Assembly: GCA_947488155.1 (NCBI GenBank)
Contig: CANKYK010000002.1
Coordinates: 1,184,001 to 1,248,000, forward strand
DNA length: 64,000 bases
Direction: 5' to 3'
Source: an uncultured Erythrobacter sp.
GTDB lineage: Bacteria; Pseudomonadota; Alphaproteobacteria; Sphingomonadales; Sphingomonadaceae
Under the pieces are notes generated by a model. The model searched no databases. It saw only the letters and a program-made list of their open reading frames with translations, and was not told the origin of the DNA. How positions within the stretch are numbered: the stretch's first letter is position 1; every line of letters starts with the position of its first letter. Positions 1-7,295 of this stretch are shown piece after piece. The position numbers and the translations under genes were made by a program.

Positions 1-122
1 CTGACCACCCATGGTTCGTCGGTGTGCAATTCCACCCGGAACTGAAGTCGCGGCCATTTGATCCGCACCCCTTATTTGCAGGCTTTATCTCAGCCGCTTT
101 AGAGCAGTCACGCCTCGTCTAA
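1..122 (+). CDS. pyrG: CTP synthase, C-terminal fragment
   Basis: Only the last 39 codons are present; the gene enters from outside the window and ends in TAA at 120-122. The frame starting at base 3 reads [20 protein letters not shown] and ends [11 protein letters not shown]. The FHPE stretch is the conserved His-Glu pair of the class I glutamine amidotransferase triad, and HPELKSRP followed by a short helical tail is typical of the C terminus of CTP synthase, which makes CTP from UTP using glutamine-derived ammonia. The identification rests on this short tail and on general familiarity with the family; another class I amidotransferase is possible but fits less well. Confidence 0.85.
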   Translation, partial: DHPWFVGVQFHPELKSRPFDPHPLFAGFISAALEQSRLV

Positions 123-207
123 GCCGAGCCTGGCGATGATCATCAATTCGGCGAATCGCGGCGAATCCGTGGTGAATTCGGCCTTCGGTTCAATAAGTGA
201 AACCTAA

Positions 208-236
208 TTTTGTAGTGTTCTTAAAGCCCTACAAAA
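208..236. repeat. Inverted repeat TTTTGTAG / CTACAAAA just upstream of the RNA candidate
   Basis: TTTTGTAG at 208-215 is matched by its reverse complement CTACAAAA at 229-236, with 13 bases between. There is no T-run after either arm, so it is not an ordinary terminator. It lies directly before the structured RNA that begins near 238 and could be an operator or part of its promoter. The 85 bases before it (123-207) contain short GGCGAAT-like repeats but no gene. Confidence 0.3.
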
Positions 237-237
237 A

Positions 238-464
238 TGACCTTGCACCAATTGCAAGTTTACCCTTACCGACGCGGTAAGGAGCCTAACGGCTTCAACA
301 GGTGGTTGGGGGCAACTCGCCTTTTGCAAATAGCGGGCCGTTCATGGCCTGTGCACTGCTCGACGCGAGTCTCACCGTCTTCTGCGACCCAGACGGTAAG
401 CCTTGCTAGAGGCGGCAAATGTCGCGGGGGCGGACTTTTAACGGTCCGCCCCCACATTTTTCTC
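238..464 (+). ncRNA. Structured noncoding RNA candidate of unassigned family
   Basis: The stretch is dense in perfect short hairpins: CTTGCA/TGCAAG (242-247 with 253-258), an eight-pair stem CCTTACCG/CGGTAAGG with a three-base loop (264-271 with 275-282), AGCC/GGCT (284-287 with 292-295), and ACCGTCT/AGACGGT further on. It ends in a ten-pair GC-rich terminator with a T-run. An 86-codon open frame overlaps it but reads like no protein, and its codons cover the hairpins, so a transcript acting as RNA is the better explanation. I looked for hallmarks of tmRNA, SRP RNA, RNase P RNA and 6S RNA and could not place it in any of them. The exact 5' end is a guess. Confidence 0.5.
426..464 (+). terminator. 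Rho-independent terminator of the RNA candidate
   Basis: GGGGGCGGAC (426-435) pairs perfectly with GTCCGCCCCC (444-453) around an eight-base loop, followed by ACATTTTTCTC. The T-run is on the plus-strand side only, so it stops rightward transcription, not the convergent hsp20 gene that ends at 494. Confidence 0.85.
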
Positions 465-493
465 AAAGTCTGTGAACTGATGAAGCGAGCAGC

Positions 494-970
494 TTAGGCC
501 GCGTTCGCATCATCCTCTGATGCGTCAGGAACCGCGGTGAGAGTCGCCGCCCCATTCACCGCAATCTTCTTCGGCTTCATCGCCTCTGGCACTTCGCGCA
601 CCAGATCAATCACCAGCAGGCCATCGGCCAGATCAGCGCGCTCTACGCGCACGTGATCGGCGAGTTCGAAACGGCGTTCAAACCCGCGATTGGCGATGCC
701 AACATGCAGCATCTCAGTCGCTTCCTGAGTTTCCTCGCGCTTTTTACCTTGAACGGTTAGCAGGTTTTGCTGAGCCGTGATCTCAATGTCTTCCGGGCGG
801 AAGCCTGCAATCGCCAGCGTGATGCGGTAATTGTCTTCGCTGCTGCGGGCGATGTTAAACGGGGGGTAATTATCGCTGGAATTACTACGAGCCTGGCTTT
901 CGAGCAGGTCGAACAAGTGGTCAAAGCCAACGGTGGTCCGGCGATAAGGGGTAAAATCTAGACGTGACAT
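494..970 (-). CDS. Small heat-shock protein, Hsp20/IbpA type
   Basis: The 158-residue product is a small heat-shock chaperone that binds unfolding proteins in the cytoplasm and hands them to DnaK/ClpB. The start MSRLDFTPYRR is chosen because it begins the family's usual N terminus and has GAGGA nine bases before its ATG; longer open sequence upstream is the leader. The central alpha-crystallin domain (about residues 40-135) contains NYRITLAIAGF, ENLLTVQGKKREE-like strands and the HVGIANRGFERRF segment, followed by the LADGLLVIDLVREVPE motif. The Ala/Asp-rich tail is ordinary for alphaproteobacterial IbpA homologues. The leader carries a probable RNA thermometer and a heat-shock-type promoter, described separately. 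Confidence 0.93.
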   Translation of the reverse strand: MSRLDFTPYRRTTVGFDHLFDLLESQARSNSSDNYPPFNIARSSEDNYRITLAIAGFRPEDIEITAQQNLLTVQGKKREETQEATEMLHVGIANRGFERRFELADHVRVERADLADGLLVIDLVREVPEAMKPKKIAVNGAATLTAVPDASEDDANAA

Positions 971-1070
971 AATTTCAAATCCTCGTGTTTGAGCAATCTG
1001 TATTTTCAAAGCGGGCCTGCCGAATGCAGCGCCCAATTGCGCCAGCAATAATCCCCAAGGCTGGCGGATC
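971..1070 (-). promoter_or_regulatory. ROSE-like RNA thermometer in the hsp20 leader
   Basis: Read on the minus strand, the leader folds into three successive hairpins: CGCCAGC/GCTGGCG (1060-1066 with 1040-1046), CTGC/GCAG (1026-1029 with 1017-1020), and a start-proximal helix in which ATTGCTC (991-997) pairs with GAGGATTT (977-984). That last helix buries the ribosome-binding site and places a G opposite a G beside a U-U mismatch, the signature arrangement of ROSE elements that control small heat-shock genes in alphaproteobacteria. Pairing was worked out by eye; no folding energy was calculated. The match in gene type, position and mismatch pattern makes the call fairly strong. Confidence 0.7.
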
Positions 1071-1085
1071 GTGCTGACAGAACAC

Positions 1086-1114
1086 ATCTAGGGTGCCATA
1101 CAGTGCCTTTCAAG
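1086..1114 (-). promoter_or_regulatory. Heat-shock (RpoH-type) promoter candidate for hsp20
   Basis: On the minus strand CTTGAAA (1108-1114) is followed, 14 bases later, by CCCTAGAT (1086-1093). This resembles the sigma-32 pattern CTTGAAA with a C-rich -10 element. Initiation near 1080 would give a leader of roughly 110 bases, long enough to hold the ROSE-like hairpins. Confidence 0.5.
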
Positions 1115-1178
1115 AGGCAGTGAATCGGATAAAACAGATGCACTTTCAGTCGCTTAAATAAGAAAAGAAGAGTTTTTA

Positions 1179-1442
1179 ATGACCCAACCTAATATCGACA
1201 TCTATTCAAAATTCACTTGCCCGTTCTGCGTTCGCGCCAAGAATTTGCTAAAGAGCAAGGGCGCGGAATTTAACGAGTTTGATATCTCCATGGGCGGCCC
1301 AAAGAAGGCAGAGATGCTGGAACGCGCGCCAAATGCCCGCACTGTGCCGCAAATCTTCATCGGCGATCTGCATGTGGGCGGCTCGGATGATTTGGCGGCG
1401 CTGGATCGCTCGGGCCAGCTTGACGCTTTGCTCGCGGGATAG
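1179..1442 (+). CDS. grxC: Glutaredoxin 3
   Basis: An 87-residue glutathione-dependent thiol-disulfide oxidoreductase of the cytoplasm. The dithiol active site CPFC is at residues 14-17, followed by the thioredoxin-fold helix; TVPQIFIGDLHVGGSDDL supplies the conserved cis-proline TVP and the GG-D glutathione-binding turn. Length matches monomeric GrxC. The ATG follows an AAGAAGAG ribosome-binding site. The next gene starts nine bases after the stop and the DUF1178 gene follows just as closely, so the three are probably one operon, a combination common in Sphingomonadales. Confidence 0.95.
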   Translation: MTQPNIDIYSKFTCPFCVRAKNLLKSKGAEFNEFDISMGGPKKAEMLERAPNARTVPQIFIGDLHVGGSDDLAALDRSGQLDALLAG

Positions 1443-1451
1443 CGACCACTA

Positions 1452-2270
1452 ATGCCCAAAATTGCTGTCTTGCAGATGACTTCGGGCATTGATCCTGAGG
1501 TCAATCTCTCCACCATTGAAAAGGCTGCTCATAATGCAGCCGCAGAGGGCGCAGTCATGCTGTTCGCGCCCGAAATGGCAGGTCTGCTTGATCGCAATCG
1601 GGAGCGTGCCACCCCATGGATCACCGGACCTGGACCGGACGCAATGGCAGAACGGCTTGGTCTGCTTGCACAACAACTACAGATTGACCTGTCTATCGGA
1701 TCTATCCCCGCGACTGGCCAAGGTGGCAAGTTCGCCAACCGCTCATTTTACTTACCCGCCAGCGGGGCGCGCAGCGTAACCTACGACAAGATCCATATGT
1801 TCGATGTTGAACTCGCAAATGGCGAGACTTGGCGCGAAAGTTCAGCCTATGAACCGGGCAGGGAAGTGATCACCGTTCCCGACACACCGCTGGGCAAGCT
1901 TGGCCTCACCATCTGCTATGACATGCGCTTTCCCGCCCTGTTTGAGGCTTTGGGCCAGCGCCAATGCGACGCCATTGCCGTCCCTGCCGCTTTCACCGTA
2001 CCCACCGGCACGGCGCACTGGCATGTTCTGCTACGTGCCCGCGCGATCGAGGCTCAGGCTTTCGTCATCGCCGCCGCGCAGGTCGGGAGTCACGAGGACG
2101 GCCGCGAGACCTACGGCCACAGCCTGGTGATCGACCCCTGGGGTGAAGTGCTGCTTGATATGGGCGGCGAGGGGCCGGGGCTAGGCTTTTGCGACATTGA
2201 TCTAGACCGGATCAAAGAAGTGCGCGGCCAGCTGCCCAGCCTTGCTAATAAGCGGGAAATCGCCAATTAG
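1452..2270 (+). CDS. Carbon-nitrogen hydrolase (nitrilase superfamily, Nit-type amidase)
   Basis: This 272-residue protein has the nitrilase catalytic set: Glu41 in FAPEM, Lys113 in YDKIHMFD, and Cys155 in GLTICYDMRFP. The YDKIHMFDV and CYDMRFP blocks resemble the Nit branch, whose members hydrolyse deaminated glutathione or omega-amides, so an amidase repairing damaged glutathione is plausible and fits the position beside a glutaredoxin gene. Substrate cannot be read from sequence alone. It is the middle gene of the grxC-nit-DUF1178 operon, with nine and eight bases on either side. Confidence 0.88.
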   Translation: MPKIAVLQMTSGIDPEVNLSTIEKAAHNAAAEGAVMLFAPEMAGLLDRNRERATPWITGPGPDAMAERLGLLAQQLQIDLSIGSIPATGQGGKFANRSFYLPASGARSVTYDKIHMFDVELANGETWRESSAYEPGREVITVPDTPLGKLGLTICYDMRFPALFEALGQRQCDAIAVPAAFTVPTGTAHWHVLLRARAIEAQAFVIAAAQVGSHEDGRETYGHSLVIDPWGEVLLDMGGEGPGLGFCDIDLDRIKEVRGQLPSLANKREIAN

Positions 2271-2278
2271 GGCGCATT

Positions 2279-2884
2279 ATGATCGTCTTTGACCTCCATT
2301 GTGAAAGCGGCCACCGTTTCGAAGGATGGTTCCGTTCATCCAGCGACTTTCTGGGCCAAAGTGAGGCAGGCTATGTGGCCTGTCCTGAATGCGGAACCTC
2401 GCGTGTAGCCAAAGCGCCAATGGCTCCGGCAGTTCCAGTAAAAGGGAACAGCGCGCGCAGTGATGCGAAAAAGGCCGAAGCGGTAAAGGATGCTTTTGAA
2501 GCCGCGTCTCAGGCTGCTGCTGAAACCAAGAAGTCAGATGCGTCTGACACAGGCGACACCGCCAAACTGTCTTCCGATCTGATCAAGACGCCTGACACTC
2601 CGGCGGTTCCTGCCAAAGGCGGGCAGCTGTCTAACACGCCGATGACCGCAGAGATGAAATCGGCCATCGCGAAGCTAGCAAAGGCTCAGGAAAAGGCGCT
2701 CAAGGATAGCACGTGGGTCGGCAGCAAGTTCGCCGAGCAAAGCCGAGAAATGCATTATGGCGAGCGCGATGAGGCTCCGATCCACGGCCAGGCGAGCCTT
2801 GAAGAGGCCAAGTCACTAGCCGAGGAAGGCGTGCCAATTGCGCCGCTGCCATTCCCGGTTGCACCACCAGAAAAACTGAATTGA
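2279..2884 (+). CDS. DUF1178 family protein
   Basis: A 201-residue cytoplasmic protein of unknown function. The N terminus carries a small metal-site pattern (Cys8, His12, then CPEC at residues 35-38), and the body is rich in Ala, Lys and Ser and probably extended or helical. The C-terminal block with MHYGERDEAPIHG and EEGVPIAPLPFPV is the characteristic conserved part of DUF1178, which is found mainly in alphaproteobacteria. The start is eight bases after the nitrilase-family stop. Co-occurrence with grxC suggests a link to thiol or metabolite repair, but this is inference only. A CGGCGC/GCGCCG hairpin (2900-2914) follows without a T-run. Confidence 0.85.
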   Translation: MIVFDLHCESGHRFEGWFRSSSDFLGQSEAGYVACPECGTSRVAKAPMAPAVPVKGNSARSDAKKAEAVKDAFEAASQAAAETKKSDASDTGDTAKLSSDLIKTPDTPAVPAKGGQLSNTPMTAEMKSAIAKLAKAQEKALKDSTWVGSKFAEQSREMHYGERDEAPIHGQASLEEAKSLAEEGVPIAPLPFPVAPPEKLN

Positions 2885-2954
2885 GTGAACTGAGCCGCTC
2901 GGCGCTAAGCGCCGATATTGCGCTAACAGTAAACGCTGCTATTTGCCTTTGCGG

Positions 2955-3031
2955 GGCCCCGTAGCTCAGCCGGATAGAGCACCAGATTCCTAATCTGGGG
3001 GCCGCGTGTTCGAATCACGCCGGGGTCACCA
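2955..3031 (+). tRNA. tRNA-Arg (anticodon CCT)
   Basis: Complete cloverleaf. Acceptor GGCCCCG (2955-2961) pairs with CGGGGTC (3021-3027); the D arm reads AGCTCAGCCGGATAGAGC; the anticodon stem CCAGA/TCTGG encloses TTCCTAA, giving anticodon CCT, which decodes AGG; the T loop is TTCGAAT. A genomic CCA follows at 3029-3031. Confidence 0.97.
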
Positions 3032-3036
3032 CCATC

Positions 3037-3951
3037 TCAGATCAGAAAAGCTGCCTTTTTCGCTGTATCGATCACGCCTTGTGCCAGCTCAACCGGGCGG
3101 TCTTCCTGGCAGAAATGCCCGCAGGTGGAGAGCATCGCGTGTGGCTGTCCCTTGGCTCCTGTAATCCGCGCGATTAGCGCATCGCCAAGCCCGCCGGTCA
3201 CCGGATCATCTTCGCCAAACAGCGTGAGGAACGGCTTATCGAAGGCGCTTAATCCCTCCCAAGCAGCGATGTTCTCTGCAATCCCGGCCATGCCGTCTTC
3301 GACCGGGACAAGCTGAGGGAATGCACGCGCGCCTGCCTTGCTCGGCTCATCGGGGAAGGGCGCATCATAGGCGGCGACTTCTGCTGCGCTCCGCTCCGTC
3401 GCAGTCGCGCGTTGGAGCAGCTCGCCGATTTGGAAGTCAGGCGAGGCCTTGGCAAATTCGCGCCACGCCAGAAACGCGGGCGAGGGAGTGCCGCCGGTGG
3501 GCAGGAAAGTGTTGCTGGCCACGACGCAGGCGAAACTGTCAGGCGCCTCGCCGACCATGCGCAGGCCCAGCAATCCGCCCCAATCCTGACAGAACAGAGC
3601 TGCGGTCTGAGGCACGACTGCGGCGCGCCATTGGCCCAGCCAATCCATGTGCCGCTGGTAAGTGTAGAAGCCGATGTCGTCCGGTTTATCGCTTTTGCCG
3701 AACCCGATCAGATCCGGCGCGAGACAGCGAAACCCAGCATCCACCAGAACCGGAATCATCTTGCGGTAGAGATAGCTCCAGCTCGGCTCGCCATGAAACA
3801 GCAGGACGGGCGGGGCGTCCTTGGCTCCTTCATCGAGGTAATGCATCCGTCCGGAATGCCCATCCCCCAGATCAATGTCGCACCAATTCTCAGCAAACGG
3901 AAAATCGGGCAGGTTAGCAAAGCGGGCGGGATCGTGGGACAGAATTTGCAT
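3037..3951 (-). CDS. Haloalkane dehalogenase-like alpha/beta hydrolase
   Basis: The 304-residue product is an alpha/beta hydrolase that would hydrolyse carbon-halogen bonds to alcohol and halide. HGEPSW (residues 53-58) is the oxyanion segment of the DhlA-like class; CQDWGG (121-126) gives the nucleophile Asp123 followed by the halide-binding Trp124; GEDDPVTG (246-253) gives the acid and CGHFCQEDRP the catalytic His279. The start MQILSHDP is preferred because AGAGGAGA lies just upstream; an ATG eleven codons earlier is possible. It ends six bases after the tRNA-Arg and faces it. A closely related non-dehalogenating hydrolase cannot be excluded. Confidence 0.85.
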   Translation of the reverse strand: MQILSHDPARFANLPDFPFAENWCDIDLGDGHSGRMHYLDEGAKDAPPVLLFHGEPSWSYLYRKMIPVLVDAGFRCLAPDLIGFGKSDKPDDIGFYTYQRHMDWLGQWRAAVVPQTAALFCQDWGGLLGLRMVGEAPDSFACVVASNTFLPTGGTPSPAFLAWREFAKASPDFQIGELLQRATATERSAAEVAAYDAPFPDEPSKAGARAFPQLVPVEDGMAGIAENIAAWEGLSAFDKPFLTLFGEDDPVTGGLGDALIARITGAKGQPHAMLSTCGHFCQEDRPVELAQGVIDTAKKAAFLI

Positions 3952-4158
3952 CAGCGGGTCTCCTCTATCCCCGTTGGGTATCATAGAGAGCCGCGATCAG
4001 CAGCCACAATCTGGGTTATTGCGCGACGCCGGGTCCACCAAGGTACACTGCCCAATGTGGCTTCATGCCCAATCAAAGTCCGCTTGTTTGGAGCTGTAAA
4101 TGCGGTAATTTGGCGCAAGTGGTCAATTAAAGTCACATTTATGACCGTGTCTGTCGTT

Positions 4159-4188
4159 TTGTGCTTGAACACCGCAGTTAACTATGAT
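4159..4188 (+). promoter_or_regulatory. Possible promoter of the ftsB-like gene
   Basis: TTGTGC (4159-4164) and TATGAT (4183-4188) are 18 bases apart, in the 249-base gap between the dehalogenase and the ftsB-like gene. Initiation would fall only a few bases before the ATG at 4201, implying an almost leaderless mRNA, which agrees with the absence of a clear ribosome-binding site. The rest of the gap shows nothing else. Confidence 0.3.
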
Positions 4189-4200
4189 TCTGTAAGACTT

Positions 4201-4518
4201 ATGGGACGTCGGGGAAAACTTCAGCAATTGCCAGCGGATCAGGCCAAGCAAGGCCTGGCTCTGCTCGTGCTGCTTGTGCTCACCGCGCTAGCTATTGCTG
4301 GGCCAACCGGCTTGCTCGCCTGGAATGAAAACGCCAACCTGTTGGACCAGCGCCGGGCGCAAATCGCGATGCTATCGGCAGAGCGGGATGATTTGCGCAA
4401 TCGCGTAAGCCTGCTTGATCCCGGTGCGGCCGATCCTGATCTGGTGGGCGAATTGCTCCGCCGCAATATGAATGTTGTGCACCCTGATGAGGTGGTAATC
4501 ACCGTCGAAGACGAGTGA
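4201..4518 (+). CDS. Septum formation initiator, FtsB/DivIC family
   Basis: A 105-residue bitopic protein of the division complex. A short basic N terminus (MGRRGKL) is followed by a single membrane helix at about residues 20-40 (GLALLVLLVLTALAIAG), then a coiled coil (NLLDQRRAQIAMLSAERDDLRNRVSLL) and an acidic tail. This layout and size are those of FtsB, which bridges FtsL and FtsQ at the septum. In many alphaproteobacteria the same gene sits directly before pdhA, as here. The frame is open far upstream, but that part is the reverse of the dehalogenase gene and is not protein-like, so the ATG at 4201 is used. Confidence 0.82.
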   Translation: MGRRGKLQQLPADQAKQGLALLVLLVLTALAIAGPTGLLAWNENANLLDQRRAQIAMLSAERDDLRNRVSLLDPGAADPDLVGELLRRNMNVVHPDEVVITVEDE

Positions 4519-4628
4519 TGGCCTGAGCGGCCACCTTTGGGCCTTTGCTCCACAATCAAGCTACCCAGCGCGCGCCTTTCACATACGTATGCTGAGACGA
4601 ATTTGACCAAGAAATGGTCTGCTTTACG

Positions 4629-4657
4629 TTGCGTCTTGCCCGAAAACACGATTATAG
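4629..4657 (+). promoter_or_regulatory. Promoter candidate for pdhAB
   Basis: TTGCGT (4629-4634) and TTATAG (4652-4657) are 17 bases apart, in the 202-base gap between the ftsB-like gene and pdhA, giving a leader of about 55 bases. A TGGCC/GGCCA hairpin lies right after the ftsB-like stop. Confidence 0.4.
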
Positions 4658-4720
4658 CGCGTGAGCAATCTTCTCCCCAATGGCGGCACTATGCGCGCGG
4701 CCAATCAAAGGAAAAACGCA

Positions 4721-5842
4721 TTGGCTAAACAGCCCTCGAAAACGAATGCTCCTGCAAAACAGAGTAAGACCAAAGCGAAGGCCGTGAGCACCGGCGACGC
4801 AGCGGCACCGCCTGATGATTCCGATTTCATCCTGCGTTCTTTGCAGACTGAATTTGAGGAACAAAAGCGCTTCAACGCCACGCCAGAACAAATGCTCAAA
4901 TTCTATGAGCAGATGCTGCTGATCCGCCGCTTTGAAGAGAAGGCAGGCCAGCTTTATGGCCTCGGCCTGATCGGCGGCTTCTGCCACCTGTATATCGGTC
5001 AGGAAGCGGTTGCGATTGGCCTGCAAAGCGCGCTCGATAATGATCGCGACAGCGTGATCACCGGATACCGCGATCACGGACACATGCTGGCCTATGGAAT
5101 TGATCCGAAGGTGATCATGGCCGAGCTGACCGGACGCGAAGCGGGCATTTCCAAAGGGAAGGGCGGCTCGATGCACATGTTCAGCACCGAGCACAAATTT
5201 TATGGCGGGCACGGCATCGTCGGCGCACAGGTTGCGCTGGGCGGCGGGCTCGCGCTGGCGCACAAATACAACGAAGATGGCGGGCTGTGCCTCGCTTACT
5301 TTGGCGATGGCGCGGCCAACCAGGGCCAGGTCTATGAAACCTTCAACATGGCGGCCCTGTGGAACCTGCCAATCGTATTCGTGGTTGAGGACAACCAATA
5401 TGCGATGGGCACGGCAAGCTCACGCAGTTCAGCTGAAACTCGCTTTCACCGCCGCGGCACGGCGTTCCGCATTCCCGGCATGGAGGTGAACGGCATGGAC
5501 GTGCTCGAAGTGCGCGCCGCAGCCGAGGTTGCGTTCAAGCATGTGCGTGAGGGCAAGGGCCCTGTCCTGATGGAGCTAAACACATATCGCTATCGCGGGC
5601 ATTCAATGTCTGACCCAGCCAAATACCGGACTCGCGAAGAAGTGCAGGAACAACGCGACACGCACGACCCGATCGAACGCTTGAAGAAGACTTTGATCGA
5701 AGGCGGCAAGTCCGAAGACGACCTCAAAGCCGTCGACAAAGGCATTCGCAAGGTCGTTGCAGAAGCCGCTGATTTTGCAGAGACTTCGCCCGAACCAGAG
5801 GCAAGCGAGCTCTACACCGATGTTCTGGTGGAGAACTACTAA
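4721..5842 (+). CDS. pdhA: Pyruvate dehydrogenase E1 component, alpha subunit
   Basis: The 373-residue subunit, with PdhB, decarboxylates pyruvate using thiamine diphosphate and passes the acetyl group to lipoyl arms. GDGAANQGQ is the thiamine-diphosphate/Mg motif, and [14 protein letters not shown] is the phosphorylation-loop region that orders the active site. The N terminus is Lys/Ala-rich, as in alphaproteobacterial E1-alpha. I start at the TTG at 4721 because AAAGGA lies eight bases upstream; the ATG at 4691 and GTG at 4661 have no ribosome-binding site. The stop overlaps the pdhB start as TAATG. The E2 and E3 genes of the complex are 36 kb away. Confidence 0.95.
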   Translation: MAKQPSKTNAPAKQSKTKAKAVSTGDAAAPPDDSDFILRSLQTEFEEQKRFNATPEQMLKFYEQMLLIRRFEEKAGQLYGLGLIGGFCHLYIGQEAVAIGLQSALDNDRDSVITGYRDHGHMLAYGIDPKVIMAELTGREAGISKGKGGSMHMFSTEHKFYGGHGIVGAQVALGGGLALAHKYNEDGGLCLAYFGDGAANQGQVYETFNMAALWNLPIVFVVEDNQYAMGTASSRSSAETRFHRRGTAFRIPGMEVNGMDVLEVRAAAEVAFKHVREGKGPVLMELNTYRYRGHSMSDPAKYRTREEVQEQRDTHDPIERLKKTLIEGGKSEDDLKAVDKGIRKVVAEAADFAETSPEPEASELYTDVLVENY

Positions 5843-7209
5843 TGGGTATTGAGCTGAAAATGCCGGCACTGTCGCCAACTATGGAGCAGGGCACGCTCGC
5901 CAAATGGCTGAAGGCTGAAGGCGACACGATTGAGCCCGGCGATATCATTGCCGAGATCGAAACCGACAAGGCTACGATGGAGTTTGAAGCGATTGATGAG
6001 GGCGTATTGTCCAAGATCATGATCGCTGAAGGCACAGAGGACGTCGCCGTTGGTACTATAATCGCGATGATTACCGGCGAGGGCGAGGATGCCAGCGCGC
6101 CTGATCCGGCCCCGGTGGCCACTGCTGAACCGGCAGCAGTTCCAGAGCAAGCACCAAAGCCTGTAGCGGAGAAACCAGCTCCGTCTGCGCCCGCACACGA
6201 TCCGGAAATCCCTGAAGGCACTAGCTTCACCAGCACCGCCTTGCGCGAAGCTCTGCGTGATGGCATGGCGGAAGAAATGCGCCGCGATGAACGTGTGTTC
6301 GTGATGGGCGAGGAGGTCGCCGAATATCAGGGCGCCTATAAGGTCACACAAGGCTTGCTCGACGAATTCGGTCCAAAGCGCGTGATCGATACGCCGATTA
6401 CCGAATACGGCTTTGCCGGCATCGGCACCGGCGCAGCGATGGGCGGACTGCGTCCAATTGTTGAATTCATGACGTTCAACTTCGCGATGCAAGCGATTGA
6501 TCACATCATTAATTCCGCCGCGAAGACCAACTATATGTCAGGCGGACAGATGCGTTGCCCGATTGTGTTCCGAGGTCCCAATGGCGCGGCTAGCCGCGTT
6601 GGCGCGCAGCACAGTCAGAACTATGGCCCATGGTACGCGAGCGTCCCCGGCCTAATCGTGATCGCGCCCTATGACAGCGCCGATGCGAAAGGCCTGATGA
6701 AGGCTGCCATCCGCAGTGAAGATCCGGTCGTGTTCCTCGAAAACGAGCTGGTTTACGGTCGCAGCTTTGATGTCCCAGACCTTGATGATCATGTCCTACC
6801 CATCGGCAAGGCACGGATCATGCGTGAGGGCTCTGACGTGACCATCGTCAGCTATTCCATCGGCGTTGGCCTCGCGCTTGAGGCGGCTGAAGAATTGGCG
6901 GGCGAGGGGATCGACGCCGAAGTCATCGATCTGCGCACTTTGCGTCCGCTCGACAAGCAGGCGGTTCTGACGAGCCTGGCGAAAACCAATCGCCTGATCG
7001 TGGCGGAAGAGGGCTGGCCAACATGCTCGATCGCGTCTGAAATTCAGGCGATCTGTATGGAGGAAGGCTTCGATGATCTCGATGCGCCGGTCCTGCGAGT
7101 GTGCAACGAGGACGTTCCGCTGCCTTACGCCGCGAACCTAGAGGAACTGGCGCTCATCAATGCTGGCTCCATCGTCGAGGCTGCCAAGAAAGTCTGCTAC
7201 GCCGACTAA
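5842..7209 (+). CDS. pdhB: Pyruvate dehydrogenase E1 component, beta subunit, with lipoyl domain
   Basis: A 455-residue protein in two parts. Residues 1-80 are a lipoyl domain with the modification site [10 protein letters not shown] (Lys43), nearly identical in form to that of the E2 protein in this window. After an Ala/Pro linker (about 85-125) comes the transketolase-like E1-beta, from [12 protein letters not shown] to the end, with [19 protein letters not shown] and the C-terminal swivel domain. A lipoyl domain on E1-beta is a known alphaproteobacterial feature and means the complex carries lipoyl arms on two subunits. Translationally coupled to pdhA and followed by a strong terminator. 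Confidence 0.95.
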   Translation: MGIELKMPALSPTMEQGTLAKWLKAEGDTIEPGDIIAEIETDKATMEFEAIDEGVLSKIMIAEGTEDVAVGTIIAMITGEGEDASAPDPAPVATAEPAAVPEQAPKPVAEKPAPSAPAHDPEIPEGTSFTSTALREALRDGMAEEMRRDERVFVMGEEVAEYQGAYKVTQGLLDEFGPKRVIDTPITEYGFAGIGTGAAMGGLRPIVEFMTFNFAMQAIDHIINSAAKTNYMSGGQMRCPIVFRGPNGAASRVGAQHSQNYGPWYASVPGLIVIAPYDSADAKGLMKAAIRSEDPVVFLENELVYGRSFDVPDLDDHVLPIGKARIMREGSDVTIVSYSIGVGLALEAAEELAGEGIDAEVIDLRTLRPLDKQAVLTSLAKTNRLIVAEEGWPTCSIASEIQAICMEEGFDDLDAPVLRVCNEDVPLPYAANLEELALINAGSIVEAAKKVCYAD

Positions 7210-7230
7210 GGCGCAAATAACCTACGCACG

Positions 7231-7274
7231 AAAGGGGGGCTGAACTGCACGAATGCGGCTCAGCCCCCCTTTTG
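7231..7274 (+). terminator. Strong terminator after pdhAB
   Basis: AAAGGGGGGCTGA (7231-7243) pairs with TCAGCCCCCCTTT (7260-7272), and the T-run extends to 7274. The stem also faces the convergent TadE-like gene ending at 7296 and may act in both directions, though the T-run in that direction is shorter. Confidence 0.88.
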
Positions 7275-7295
7275 ATGCCTTACGTCGTCAGACGG

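Noticed and set aside
238-425. Assignment of the RNA candidate to 6S RNA, tmRNA, SRP RNA or RNase P RNA
   Set aside because: CTTGCACCAATTGCAAG and GGTTGGGGGCAACTC recall pieces of 6S RNA, but they occur in the wrong order and the ends do not pair; no GGAAGGAAGCAGCC, GAGGAAAGTC or tRNA-like end is present.
238-497. An 86-codon open frame on the plus strand over the RNA candidate
   Set aside because: Its sequence has no recognisable domain, it spans several perfect hairpins and the terminator itself, and it lacks a ribosome-binding site.
2900-2914. CGGCGC/GCGCCG hairpin after the DUF1178 gene as a terminator
   Set aside because: The stem is only six pairs and is followed by ATATTG instead of a T-run; it may still cause pausing.
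3412-4200. Long in-frame extension upstream of the ftsB-like gene
   Set aside because: It is the antisense of the dehalogenase gene and reads as low-quality protein; the family start at 4201 is correct.
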